64,000 nt of DNA, taken from the NCBI RefSeq assembly GCF_005771425.1, contig NZ_VBTZ01000001.1, positions 1 through 64,000 of the forward strand, given 5' to 3'. The position numbers were made by a program, and so were the translations under genes. Source of the DNA: Methylocystis sp. B8. GTDB lineage: Bacteria > Pseudomonadota > Alphaproteobacteria > Rhizobiales > Beijerinckiaceae. The notes under the pieces are model-generated. The model ran no database searches. It had not been told where the DNA came from and was given only the letters and a program-made list of their open reading frames with translations. Below, one piece after another: positions 57,451-64,000 of the stretch; position 1 is the first letter of the stretch, and every line of letters begins with the position of its first letter.

Positions 57451-58671
57451 TCAAACCTCGATTTCGCGGCTTGTCTCGATCTCGCCGGACGTTTCGAATC
57501 GTTGCGCCGCCTTTTGCGCTTGCGGCGCCTGATAGCGGCCTTTCCATTCGCCGCCGCGGCCGCAAAGGTGCCGCCAGGCCGATTCAACCGTGAACCAGGT
57601 ATAGCATGCCGCGACGCCTGGCAAAGCAAAGGCGCGCAAAGGCGACAGGCCATAAAAGCGCAGCGTCGGCATGTAGGCCTGCGCCATTAACAGCCAAGAG
57701 ACGAGCGCCGTCTCGCGCGCTGGCGACTCGCCGAAAAGCGTCAGATAGGGCGGCGCCAGATAGGCCCCCGCCATGCCGAACAGCGCGCCAGCGAGACGCC
57801 AAGGGGAATAGCTCAACTGGGCGTAAGCCGAGCGCACCACCATACGGGAAATGTCGGCGAGGCGCGGATAAGCGCGAAGGCTGTGAACGTCTTCGGTCAG
57901 GCCCAGCCAGATCGGCCCTTGCGCCTTCATCAACGCGCCCAGCGCGCAATCGTCGATAAGCGCGCCGCGGATGGCGCGAAAACCGCCCGCAGCCGCGAGC
58001 GCCTTAGGGCGCACCAGCATCACCCCGCCCGCGGCGCCCGCCATCGGATGCTCGGGATCGTTGACGTGGCGGAACGGGTAGAGCTTCTGAAAATAGAAAA
58101 TGAAGGCCGGGACGAGCCAGCGCTCCGCGACGCTTTCGCAGCGGAGTTTGACCATGAGCGACGTCAGAACGGCGCGGCGTTCCTTTGCTCCTGAAACGAG
58201 ACGCGCGAGCACATGCGGCGAAAATTCGATGTCCGCATCGCAAAACAACACGAAGTCGGGGTCGATCGGCAGCTTCCGCACGTGATCGAACCCGTGCTGC
58301 ATGGCCGCGAGCTTCCCCGTCCAGCCCGCATCTGGCCCGCGCGTGGAGAGAACTGTCAGGCGGCTTGAAGCGTCATGCGCCTCCGCGCAGCGTCTGGCCG
58401 CTTCGCCTGTGCCGTCTTCGCTCTCGTCGTCCACGAGAATGATATCGAAGCGGCCGCGGAACTCTTGAGCGAACAGCGACGCCAGACTCTGTTCAATGAC
58501 GTCGATCTCGTTTCGCGCCGGAACGACCGCGACGACGTAGGTCGCCGGAATGGCGGCATTTTGTCCGCCAAGGTTCCGATCATGCTCGGTGAGCCGCCAG
58601 AAGCCGCCGCGCAGCGTAATGAGGTAGAGCCAGAGGAACAGCCCAAAGACGGAGATGAAAGTCGCGAGCAT
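57451..58671 (-). CDS. hpnB: Hopanoid-cluster glycosyltransferase HpnB
   Basis: 406 residues, family 2 glycosyltransferase. An N-terminal membrane segment (FISVFGLFLWLYLITL) is followed by the GT-A domain with VVPARNEIDVIEQSLASLF, VDDESEDGT and FCDADIEF, and two further membrane segments near the C-terminus. It is found in most hpn clusters but its acceptor is not settled. First gene of the hpnBCDE operon. Confidence 0.9.
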   Translation of the reverse strand: MLATFISVFGLFLWLYLITLRGGFWRLTEHDRNLGGQNAAIPATYVVAVVPARNEIDVIEQSLASLFAQEFRGRFDIILVDDESEDGTGEAARRCAEAHDASSRLTVLSTRGPDAGWTGKLAAMQHGFDHVRKLPIDPDFVLFCDADIEFSPHVLARLVSGAKERRAVLTSLMVKLRCESVAERWLVPAFIFYFQKLYPFRHVNDPEHPMAGAAGGVMLVRPKALAAAGGFRAIRGALIDDCALGALMKAQGPIWLGLTEDVHSLRAYPRLADISRMVVRSAYAQLSYSPWRLAGALFGMAGAYLAPPYLTLFGESPARETALVSWLLMAQAYMPTLRFYGLSPLRAFALPGVAACYTWFTVESAWRHLCGRGGEWKGRYQAPQAQKAAQRFETSGEIETSREIEV

Positions 58672-58759
58672 GGGCGAATCGGGGTGGAGGATTCGGCGCA
58701 GGCCGGCGTTCTATCACTCGCGCTCAAGCTAGACTAGCGCGCTCCCCGAATGTTCTCGG

Positions 58760-58966
58760 CTATCGCCTCATCCATCCCGCCTCCGTCTTGACGTAGCTTC
58801 GCTTGACTGCGGCCCAGGCGATGCGGTGCGCCGCTTCCTCCTGCCGAGGGTCGTTGCGATGGGCGTCGAAGGCGTGGTTGAAGGCTTCGCGATAAATATC
58901 CTGCGCGTGCTCAGGAAGGATTTGCTGAAGATTTTCGGGCAGGTCGGCGTTGCTGGCGTAGGGCAT
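58760..58966 (-). CDS. chaB: ChaB family protein
   Basis: 68 residues, ATG at 58966. The ChaB domain is clear: MPYASNADLPENLQ, then LPEHAQDIYREAFNHAF and AAHRIAWAAVKRSYVK. ChaB is a small protein first linked to cation transport regulation (ChaA) in E. coli; its real role is not settled. A longer frame to 59137 overlaps the pyrF remnant and is not believed. It lies 15 bp after the split pyrF. Confidence 0.88.
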   Translation of the reverse strand: MPYASNADLPENLQQILPEHAQDIYREAFNHAFDAHRNDPRQEEAAHRIAWAAVKRSYVKTEAGWMRR

Positions 58967-58980
58967 GCGACGGACCTCGA

Positions 58981-59115
58981 TCAGGCGTTGGTCATCTCGC
59001 TGACGATGGCCTCGGCGGCCGCTGCGGGATGGGCCGCTCGCGTAATCGGCCGGCCCACGACGATATAATCCGCGGAGGCCGCGATCGCCTCTCTCGGCGT
59101 CATCACCCGCTTTTG
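58981..59115 (-). pseudogene. pyrF: 3' fragment of host pyrF
   Basis: Encodes the orotidine-5'-phosphate decarboxylase C-terminus from [14 protein letters not shown] to the stop at 58981, including the phosphate-loop motif VVGRPITRA. Reading upstream it enters the mobile element at the terminal repeat. An ATG at 59223 within the element could give an 80-residue fusion, but that would lack all N-terminal catalytic residues (Asp/Lys). Excision of the element with one copy of CGCTTTTG joins it in frame to the 5' part at 62734-63299. Confidence 0.95.
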
Positions 59116-59140
59116 CGGTATTATGTAGCTGATGCAAGTC
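59116..59140 (+). repeat. Left terminal inverted repeat
   Basis: 25 bp beginning CGGTATTATGTAGC and ending GCAAGTC; perfect reverse complement of 62709-62733. In the orientation of host pyrF it contains an in-frame TAG within 12 nt of the right-end junction. Confidence 0.95.
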
Positions 59141-59286
59141 TCAATCATTTTAGATAGTTGCCTGAATATCTGGTTTAATATCAGCGCGCCGAATGGAACC
59201 AGAACATTCATAGCGACATTCATGCTGGACTCTATCTGATTGTGGGTCTATAAGCTCTGTCGACGCCGTTAGGGGCCGACACACGC

Positions 59287-59808
59287 ATGTCAGATCAGCT
59301 AGACGATATCATCGATGGAGCCTTTCCTTCATTTAAGGAGGCGCTAACGGCGGCATTCGAGGCCGGCCGCGCGGCGGGGCGGCAAGAGGCGTCCGTTGAG
59401 CTTAAGGCGAAATTGGCGGACGCTCTTGGAATCCAGCAAGCGCCAGATCGCAGCTTCGCGAAAAAACTCGTGGGACAATTGGTTGAGACCACGCGTGCGG
59501 CACAAGGCACCGTCAAGCCAAAGATATTGGAAGCCATTCGCTCGCGAGGTGGAGCCACGTTGGGCGATATTCAAGAAGCGACAGGAGTTAAATATAATAC
59601 CGTCAGAGGGACGCTGTGGCAGCTATCACAAGACGAAGTGATCGAGAGGCGCGGCGAAAAATGGTTTATGCGCCCGCAAAAGAATGAACCCGCAGGCACG
59701 CCGTCCGAAAGTGCGCCTACGGGTTCTAAGCCGGAGCCTTCGTTTCACGAGGCTCTTTTCGGGTCCGGAGCGAAAGGCCGTGAAGCCGGTCCGGGGGGTG
59801 AGACATGA
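59287..59808 (+). CDS. Winged-helix DNA-binding protein of the element (A)
   Basis: 173 residues, ATG at 59287. A winged-helix region (SRGGATLGDIQEATGVKYNT then GTLWQLSQDEVIERRGEKWF) occupies about residues 85-130. The N-terminus is a charged helical region with EAGRAAGRQEASVELKAKLA; the C-terminal tail is Pro/Ser/Gly-rich and disordered. It reads like a MarR/PadR-type or replication-control HTH. A sister with similar architecture sits at the other end of the element (62196-62666). Function unknown; a role in regulating transposition is inference. Confidence 0.75.
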   Translation: MSDQLDDIIDGAFPSFKEALTAAFEAGRAAGRQEASVELKAKLADALGIQQAPDRSFAKKLVGQLVETTRAAQGTVKPKILEAIRSRGGATLGDIQEATGVKYNTVRGTLWQLSQDEVIERRGEKWFMRPQKNEPAGTPSESAPTGSKPEPSFHEALFGSGAKGREAGPGGET

Positions 59809-59830
59809 GAAGATAGCTTCTAATGCTCAG

Positions 59831-59863
59831 AACGGTCGCCATTGCGTTGGCGTGGCGACCGTT
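59831..59863 (+). terminator. Perfect 10-bp hairpin before the tRNA-like fold
   Basis: AACGGTCGCC (59831-59840) and GGCGACCGTT (59854-59863) pair fully around a 13-nt loop, 22 bp after the stop of winged-helix gene A. No T-tract follows. It could end that transcript or belong to the downstream RNA. Confidence 0.45.
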
Positions 59864-59867
59864 CACT

Positions 59868-59937
59868 GGGGATAGCAGGTTCGCCGGACGGGACCCTCAT
59901 CAAGTTCAGCCGACGGGTTCGACTCCCGTTATCTCCA
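59868..59937 (+). ncRNA. tRNA/tmRNA-end-like RNA fold
   Basis: A 7-bp acceptor-like stem GGGGATA (59868-59874) with TATCTCC (59930-59936, one G-T pair), and a perfect T-arm ACGGG-TTCGACT-CCCGT (59913-59929) that matches the TTCRANY T-loop rule. The 3' end continues ACCC. Only 38 nt separate the two, too short for normal D and anticodon arms, so this is not a standard tRNA. It resembles the 3' end of tmRNA (ssrA) and could be a captured ssrA/tRNA fragment or attachment-site remnant. Confidence 0.45.
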
Positions 59938-59969
59938 CCCTTTTCCCTAGCAGAATCAGAGAATCCTGT

Positions 59970-60212
59970 CTACATCGCTCCGTCCTTTTCTGGCGGCGCG
60001 AACATGACGCCACATGTCCCATTTTCAGCGACAAAGCGCACCCCGCGCTGCTCCAGAACAGATTGAATTGCCGATAGATTATTCCCTATCGGAACGCTTC
60101 GTCCCTTCTCAAAATTCCGGACCGTCGAAAGCCCGACCTTCGCGGCTATCGCCAAGTCGTCTTGAGAAATATCGAGAAATCCGCGAGCTGCGCGGCACTG
60201 CCCCGGCGTCAT
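59970..60212 (-). CDS. XRE-family regulator of the element
   Basis: 80 residues, ATG at 60212. Helix-turn-helix with ARGFLDISQDDLAIAAKVGL and STVRNFEKGRS, then a short C-terminal dimerisation part ending RGVRFVAENGTCGVMF. It diverges from the transposase gene; the intervening 114 bp hold opposed promoters, so it probably represses both itself and the transposase. Confidence 0.8.
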   Translation of the reverse strand: MTPGQCRAARGFLDISQDDLAIAAKVGLSTVRNFEKGRSVPIGNNLSAIQSVLEQRGVRFVAENGTCGVMFAPPEKDGAM

Positions 60213-60218
60213 GCGATA

Positions 60219-60294
60219 CAGATAGCGCCAGCATCAAAAACCGTCAAGACAAACGAAAATCGTTATTGACACCCAAAATGCTAACACTTATCGT
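60219..60294. promoter_or_regulatory. Divergent promoters between XRE gene and transposase
   Basis: Plus strand: TTGACA (60266-60271), 17 bp, TATCGT (60289-60294) towards the transposase. Minus strand: TTGACG (60247-60242), 17 bp, TATCTG (60224-60219) towards the XRE gene. Both have ideal spacing. Related short motifs ACGAAAATCGTTATTGAC and ACGAAAATCATTTGAC near the plus promoter may be operator half-sites. Confidence 0.6.
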
Positions 60295-60326
60295 CATGTC
60301 TAACGAAAATCATTTGACTGACGCAG

Positions 60327-61280
60327 ATGGCCCAGCACTTCCTCCTTTCCGCCGGCGCCCGAAGCCTCTCACTGGCCAAGGTCGCGCGCATGACGGACGA
60401 AGACGCTCGACACGCTTTCCGGCTGATTCGCTGGGCGTCGACGGAAGGCCAGCCGGTTTGCCCGCGTTGCGGCAGCCTTGGCGTCTACGCACTCAAGTGC
60501 CGCCCGGCCTTTATGTGCAAGGGCTGCGATCACCAGTTTAGCGTCACGTCCGGCACTATCTTTGCCGACCGTAAGCTCCCCGTCCGCGACTACCTCTTGG
60601 CCATCGCAATTTTCGTCAACGAAGTGAAAGGCAAGAACGCGCTGGCGCTCTCGCGCGACTTGGACGTGCAATACAAAACCGCTTTCGTCCTCGCGCACAA
60701 AATCCGCGAATCCCTCGCCGCTGAGGTCGAAACCCTGCAATTGGCCGGAGAGGTCGAAATCGACGGCTGCTATATCGGCGGCCACGTCCGCCCCGCCAAT
60801 TACAAGGAAAACCGCAAGGACCGCCGCAAGCTCGTCAATCAGACGGGCAAGCGACGAGTCGTGGTTGCCATGCGCGAACGCAATGGCCGCACGCTTCCTT
60901 TCGTGTTCAAGTCGGAAGGCGAGTCAGTCGAAACTATCGCCGAGCGCGTCGACGCCGCTGCTACAGTTCATGCCGACGAAGCTGCGCATTGGGACAAGCT
61001 GCACACGATCTTCCTGACGAAGCGTATCAATCATCAGCACGCTTGCAGCGACGGCGAGGCGTGCACAAATCAAGCTGAGAGCTTCTTCTCACGCATCCGT
61101 CGCGCGGAAGCGGGACACTTCCATCATCTTAGCGGCCCGTATCTCGCGGCTTACAGCCGCGAAATGGCGTGGCGCGAAGATCATCGCCGCGTCTCAAATG
61201 GCGAGCAATACCTGATGGCCGCGAACGCCGCCCTCACGCATCCGGTGTCATGCCAGTGGAAGGGGTACTGGCAGCGTTAA
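60327..61280 (+). CDS. IS1595-family transposase
   Basis: 317 residues. N-terminal zinc ribbon with CPRCGSLGVYALKCR and CKGCDHQF, then the ISXO2/IS1595 catalytic domain: first Asp in EIDGCYIGGHVRP, second in TVHADEAAHWDK and the third acidic/Asn position in CTNQAESFFSRIRRAEAGHF. This DDE-type enzyme makes 8-bp target duplications, as seen here. Its 3' end overlaps the convergent cargo pyrF by 47 bp. Probably active or recently so, given intact frame and perfect inverted repeats. Confidence 0.92.
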   Translation: MAQHFLLSAGARSLSLAKVARMTDEDARHAFRLIRWASTEGQPVCPRCGSLGVYALKCRPAFMCKGCDHQFSVTSGTIFADRKLPVRDYLLAIAIFVNEVKGKNALALSRDLDVQYKTAFVLAHKIRESLAAEVETLQLAGEVEIDGCYIGGHVRPANYKENRKDRRKLVNQTGKRRVVVAMRERNGRTLPFVFKSEGESVETIAERVDAAATVHADEAAHWDKLHTIFLTKRINHQHACSDGEACTNQAESFFSRIRRAEAGHFHHLSGPYLAAYSREMAWREDHRRVSNGEQYLMAANAALTHPVSCQWKGYWQR

Positions 61281-62046
61281 TCCCTTCGGCCAACGCTTCT
61301 GCCATTTCTCTAACAATAGCGCGCGCAGCTTCCTTAGGAGATTCAGCATTTAATATCGGGCGTCCTATGACAAGATAATCGGCACCGCTCTCAATCGCTT
61401 CTCTTGGTGTCATTACTCGCTTTTGATCATCCACGGGGCTTCCATCCGGTCTAATGCCCGGAGAAATGACCATGAGACGCCCTCCGGCAACGGCCTTGAT
61501 CGCAGCCGCTTCGACACCAGAAGCGATAACACCGTCTATTCCTGCCTCAAGTGCCTTCTTTGCCCTGTGAACTACTATGTCTTTGACCTTAGTGTTTAGC
61601 GGGTAGCCCATTTCCTCAAGGTCTTTTGCGTCCATGTTAGTCAATACAGTCACAAAGAATAGTTTTAGCTTAGACTCGCCCTTTCCTCGTACCGCGCACT
61701 CAAGTATACTACTAGTGCCGTGAACTGTGAGGAAATCAATTTCTAATTCTGCGGCTCTCCGCACTGCATTTTCAATGGTATTCCCAATGTCATGATACTT
61801 ATAGTCGAGAAATACCTTCTTGCCCAAGCCTTTAAGCTGTCTTGCAAAAGCCCCCCCATCTGCAAGTTGCAGCCCTAGCCCAATCTTATAAAATTCAACC
61901 TCATCCCCTAGCGTTTTTACTAGGGCGCGAGCCTCATCTATCGTGTCGAAATCAAGCGCAACGATTAGACGGCTACGAGCTTCATTGATTTGTTGATCAC
62001 TGACAACATTCATATCGGGTCGAATCAATTCGGCCACGGCTGCCAT
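61234..62046 (-). CDS. pyrF: Cargo orotidine-5'-phosphate decarboxylase (intact pyrF)
   Basis: 270 residues, intact. Catalytic motifs: Asp in RLIVALDFDT, the Lys of FYKIGL and the active-site KVFLDYKYHDIGNTI, DFLTVHG, and the C-terminal [15 protein letters not shown] with VIGRPIL. It makes UMP from OMP, the last step of pyrimidine synthesis. Base composition is clearly more AT-rich than host genes, implying a different origin from the split host copy. The last ~17 residues are extra compared with the host enzyme and overlap the transposase end. It presumably supplies the function lost by insertion. Confidence 0.93.
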   Translation of the reverse strand: MAAVAELIRPDMNVVSDQQINEARSRLIVALDFDTIDEARALVKTLGDEVEFYKIGLGLQLADGGAFARQLKGLGKKVFLDYKYHDIGNTIENAVRRAAELEIDFLTVHGTSSILECAVRGKGESKLKLFFVTVLTNMDAKDLEEMGYPLNTKVKDIVVHRAKKALEAGIDGVIASGVEAAAIKAVAGGRLMVISPGIRPDGSPVDDQKRVMTPREAIESGADYLVIGRPILNAESPKEAARAIVREMAEALAEGINAASTPSTGMTPDA

Positions 62047-62195
62047 CTCTTACGCTCCAGATGACCTGCCCCAGGATGAACGCGGGATACGCTGTATCGA
62101 CGCGATTTTGGGCTGGACGCGCGCGCGACGAGGCAGATTCGAAGCCGAGTTCTGCATTAGCCCGAATCATAAAGCAAGCCTTTACTGCGTTGAAA

Positions 62196-62666
62196 TTACG
62201 GCTCAGACTCGCATCTCTGCAGTATCGTCCAAAAAAGACGCCCATCTTCGTCTGGGGTCCCGACGAGTAAGCCACGGTCTCTTAACCGTCTTAGGGTTCT
62301 CGAAATCCGCTCCGTTGCGTCTGACAGAGCCTTCCTGTCTGCCGGGTCTTGTCCACAATTTTCGAGCGTTTTTCTGGCGATCTCCCTAGATGACAGCGGT
62401 TGAGTTTCCTTCAATGCGTCAAGTATGAGTTTTACGGCAGCGCCATAATTTATGATTGGCGGACGTTTTTGTTTGGGCATTAGCAGGTCGAGATTGGCCT
62501 TACACCCAAGACTCACGAGTATGCGGTCGAGAGCCGCCACGTCGTTATTTATCTCAGCTAAACGGTCACGTATCCGCTCGGCCTCGCCAAATAGCTCTGC
62601 CCGCCTCTTGAGCAAGCCGGAAATCGTGTGCTCATATGTTGTGGTGCGAGCGAATTTGTTTGCCAT
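62196..62666 (-). CDS. Winged-helix DNA-binding protein of the element (B)
   Basis: 156 residues from the ATG at 62666 (an upstream start at 62717 would run into the terminal repeat). A coiled-coil N-terminus (LLKRRAELFGEAERIRDRLA) precedes a winged-helix domain with TQPLSSREIARKTLENCG and ATERISRTLRRLRDRGLLVG. Arrangement resembles protein A at the left end though sequence similarity is low. It may bind the element ends or regulate cargo. Unknown function. Confidence 0.7.
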   Translation of the reverse strand: MANKFARTTTYEHTISGLLKRRAELFGEAERIRDRLAEINNDVAALDRILVSLGCKANLDLLMPKQKRPPIINYGAAVKLILDALKETQPLSSREIARKTLENCGQDPADRKALSDATERISRTLRRLRDRGLLVGTPDEDGRLFWTILQRCESEP

Positions 62667-62708
62667 GCACCTATTGTCGCAAATAGGCGGACTAATCGCC
62701 ATTTCGGC

Positions 62709-62733
62709 GACTTGCATCAGCTACATAATACCG
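62709..62733 (-). repeat. Right terminal inverted repeat
   Basis: Begins GACTTGCATCAGC and ends AATACCG; perfect mirror of the left end. Beyond 25 bp the two ends diverge. Flanked outside by the target copy CGCTTTTG at 62734-62741. Confidence 0.95.
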
Positions 62734-63299
62734 CGCTTTTGGTCTCCGACATCGGCGCCCGCCGGTCGCACCCCCGGCGTCACGAGCAGCATGTCAGAGC
62801 CGACGATGGGACGAACGGTCGCGAGTTCCATCGGCGACAGAACAAGACCATCGACCCGCTCCTCCTTCGCCTGCTTTGCCCGGCGCGCAACCAGTTCGGC
62901 GACGCCGCAGGCATAACCTGCTTCCTTGAGATCGGCGTCGTCATAGGAGGTCATCACGGTCACGGCGAGGAGCTTGAGCGCGCCGTCCGACGCGCCCTGA
63001 CGGGCCGCCGCCATCGTCTGAGGGAAAGCGTGGATAGTGAGAAAATCGACGCCGAACCGGGCGATTTGGCGCGTTGCACGCTCCACGGTGACGCCGATGT
63101 CATGGAGCTTCAAATCGAGAAAGACGCGCTTGCCGGCCGCTTTCAGTTCACGCGCGAAATCTAAGCCGCCCCCCGTATAGGCGAGCTCCATGCCGATCTT
63201 GAAGAAGGAGGCTGTTTCGCCGAGCGCCGTAACCAGCGCGCGCGCCTCGTCGACGCTTTCAACGTCAAGCGCGACGATCAGGCGCTCACGCGCTTTCAC
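62734..63299 (-). pseudogene. pyrF: 5' fragment of host pyrF
   Basis: Starts at a GTG at 63299 overlapping the upstream methyltransferase stop (GTGA). It encodes RLIVALDVES, FFKIGMELAYTGG, KRVFLDLKLHDIGVTVERA (catalytic Asp-Lys-Asp region) and TPGVRPAGADVGDQK, then hits the element; translation through the terminal repeat ends at a TAG (62721). With the fragment at 58981-59107 it reforms a 230-residue enzyme of normal length. Confidence 0.95.
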
Positions 63300-63931
63300 G
63301 CCCTCGGCTTTCCAGCATGGCCGGCTTTGCGGTAGCGCCACACGCGCGCCGGCGGGATGTTGAGCACGATCGGCGGCGATCCCTTGCCGACATATGCGCC
63401 TTTCACGCCATGCGCATGCATGGGCATTGGCGATTTGGTCAGGCCGTATGTGAATTGAATGAAGAGCCCGTCATCGCCCATCAGCTCGAAAGCCTGGTTC
63501 AATAGCTCGACGCGATCGCGCTCGGGCCGATTGAGAAGCGGCAGGCTCGAAACGACCGTCGCGACTTTCCCTGGGACTTTGCCGTCGAGCGTCGCCTTGA
63601 GGCCGTACGCGTCGCCCTGAACAATGTTGACGCCGGGGAAGCGTTCAGAGAGCAGGTGGCAAAACCGGGTCTCATATTCGACGAGCACGAGTCGCTCGGG
63701 CGCAATCCCTCGCGCAAGCAGCGCCTGAGTCACCGGGCCGGTGCCGGGACCGAGTTCGATGATGTGTCCGTCTCTGCCCAGTTCGACGAAGCCCGCCATC
63801 GTTTTGGCCAGCGCGCGTCCGGACGGCGAGACGGCACCGATGAGGCGCGGATTTTCGATCCATTGGCGGATGAAGCGCGCATTGTCCACGAGCTTCGCGC
63901 GCCCATTGGATTTTAGAATTCTGTGCGGCAA
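63296..63931 (-). CDS. SAM-dependent methyltransferase, PmtA-like
   Basis: 211 residues. Class I methyltransferase with SAM motif IIELGPGTGPVTQALL and later VVSSLPLLN and FIQFTYG segments typical of the small phospholipid N-methyltransferases (PmtA) related to rRNA adenine methylases. It probably methylates phosphatidylethanolamine towards phosphatidylcholine, a common rhizobial trait; rRNA or other targets are possible. Its TGA overlaps the host pyrF GTG, so the two were one operon before the insertion. Confidence 0.78.
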   Translation of the reverse strand: MPHRILKSNGRAKLVDNARFIRQWIENPRLIGAVSPSGRALAKTMAGFVELGRDGHIIELGPGTGPVTQALLARGIAPERLVLVEYETRFCHLLSERFPGVNIVQGDAYGLKATLDGKVPGKVATVVSSLPLLNRPERDRVELLNQAFELMGDDGLFIQFTYGLTKSPMPMHAHGVKGAYVGKGSPPIVLNIPPARVWRYRKAGHAGKPRA

Positions 63932-63963
63932 AAGCCCCCTCCCGGCGCGAGAGTAACGCGCAA

Positions 63964-63986
63964 ACGGCCCCGCGATTGGGGGCCGT
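63964..63986. terminator. Hairpin at right edge
   Basis: ACGGCCCC (63964-63971) pairs with GGGGCCGT (63979-63986) around a 7-nt loop, upstream of the methyltransferase gene. It may end a gene lying beyond the window. Confidence 0.4.
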
Positions 63987-64000
63987 CCGGCGGATGATAG

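Larger units (their letters stand above)
59116..62733 (+). mobile_element. IS1595-family element carrying its own pyrF, inserted in host pyrF
   Basis: 3618 bp between perfect 25-bp terminal inverted repeats (59116-59140 and 62709-62733), flanked by an 8-bp direct repeat CGCTTTTG (59108-59115 and 62734-62741), the size usual for IS1595 transposition. Contents, left to right: winged-helix protein, hairpin and tRNA/tmRNA-end-like RNA, XRE regulator, IS1595-type transposase, complete pyrF, second winged-helix protein. Composition is more AT-rich than the host in much of the right half. Removing it with one target copy restores a 231-codon host pyrF (566 + 127 bp = 693 bp). Confidence 0.93.

Noticed and set aside
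59868-59937. Ordinary tRNA gene
   Set aside because: The acceptor and T-arms fit, but the 38-nt core is too short for D and anticodon arms, so it is only called tRNA/tmRNA-like.
59116-62733. Composite transposon or integron
   Set aside because: There is only one transposase, single terminal repeats and no integrase or gene cassettes with recombination sites.
58981-63299. Split pyrF explained by duplication and recombination between two pyrF copies
   Set aside because: Host and cargo genes differ strongly in sequence and composition, and the exact inverted repeats with an 8-bp duplication show transposition.

Overview
The window is high-GC alphaproteobacterial DNA. A full nuoA-N operon followed by birA and rnj, an ATP12-type F1 assembly chaperone, a hopanoid (hpn) cluster, a PmtA-like methyltransferase and several Rhizobiales-style extragenic palindromes point to a Hyphomicrobiales member, possibly near the Methylocystaceae/Beijerinckiaceae. 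The genus is inference only; no rRNA or marker search was possible.

Layout. 1-3775 (minus): 5' part of a large autotransporter running off the left edge. 4043-6003: RluC-like pseudouridine synthase and ATP12. 6189-23165: complete complex I operon (nuoA to nuoN), then birA and rnj. 23386-25874: restriction-modification cassette (m5C methyltransferase, PD-(D/E)XK-like nuclease, Vsr) that looks acquired. 25991-29914: divergent efp/epmA, then typA. 29918-37328: periplasmic hydrolases (serine hydrolase, RNase T2, OpgD-like protein), rluD, a flavoprotein and a creatininase-family enzyme. 37500-39135: ornithine decarboxylase behind a long structured leader that fits the alphaproteobacterial speF RNA. 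39261-43980: GNAT, PAP2, aminopeptidase P and prmA. 44066-48413: an unassigned cassette of P-loop GTPase, partner protein and large membrane coiled-coil protein. 48466-49092: secreted protein with a ten-cysteine tail. 49282-58671: hopanoid cluster hpnH / hpnG-shc / hpnEDCB with an embedded XRE regulator and a repeat-containing coiled-coil protein. 58760-63931: chaB, a pyrF gene split by a mobile element, and a PmtA-like methyltransferase.

The most striking feature is the element at 59116-62733. It is 3618 bp long, has 25-bp perfect terminal inverted repeats and an 8-bp target duplication, and encodes an IS1595-type transposase. It sits inside the host pyrF at the codons for the Q-K-R-V-M-T motif. 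Removing the element and one target copy restores a continuous 231-codon pyrF. The element carries its own full-length, more AT-rich pyrF, so it appears to compensate for the essential pyrimidine gene it destroys. It also carries two winged-helix proteins, an XRE regulator facing the transposase across paired promoters, and a tRNA/tmRNA-end-like RNA fold.

Together the genes cover respiration, membrane lipid synthesis (hopanoids, phospholipid methylation), translation and RNA modification (RluC, RluD, EF-P/EpmA, TypA, PrmA, RNase J), polyamine synthesis, and several accessory or mobile modules.
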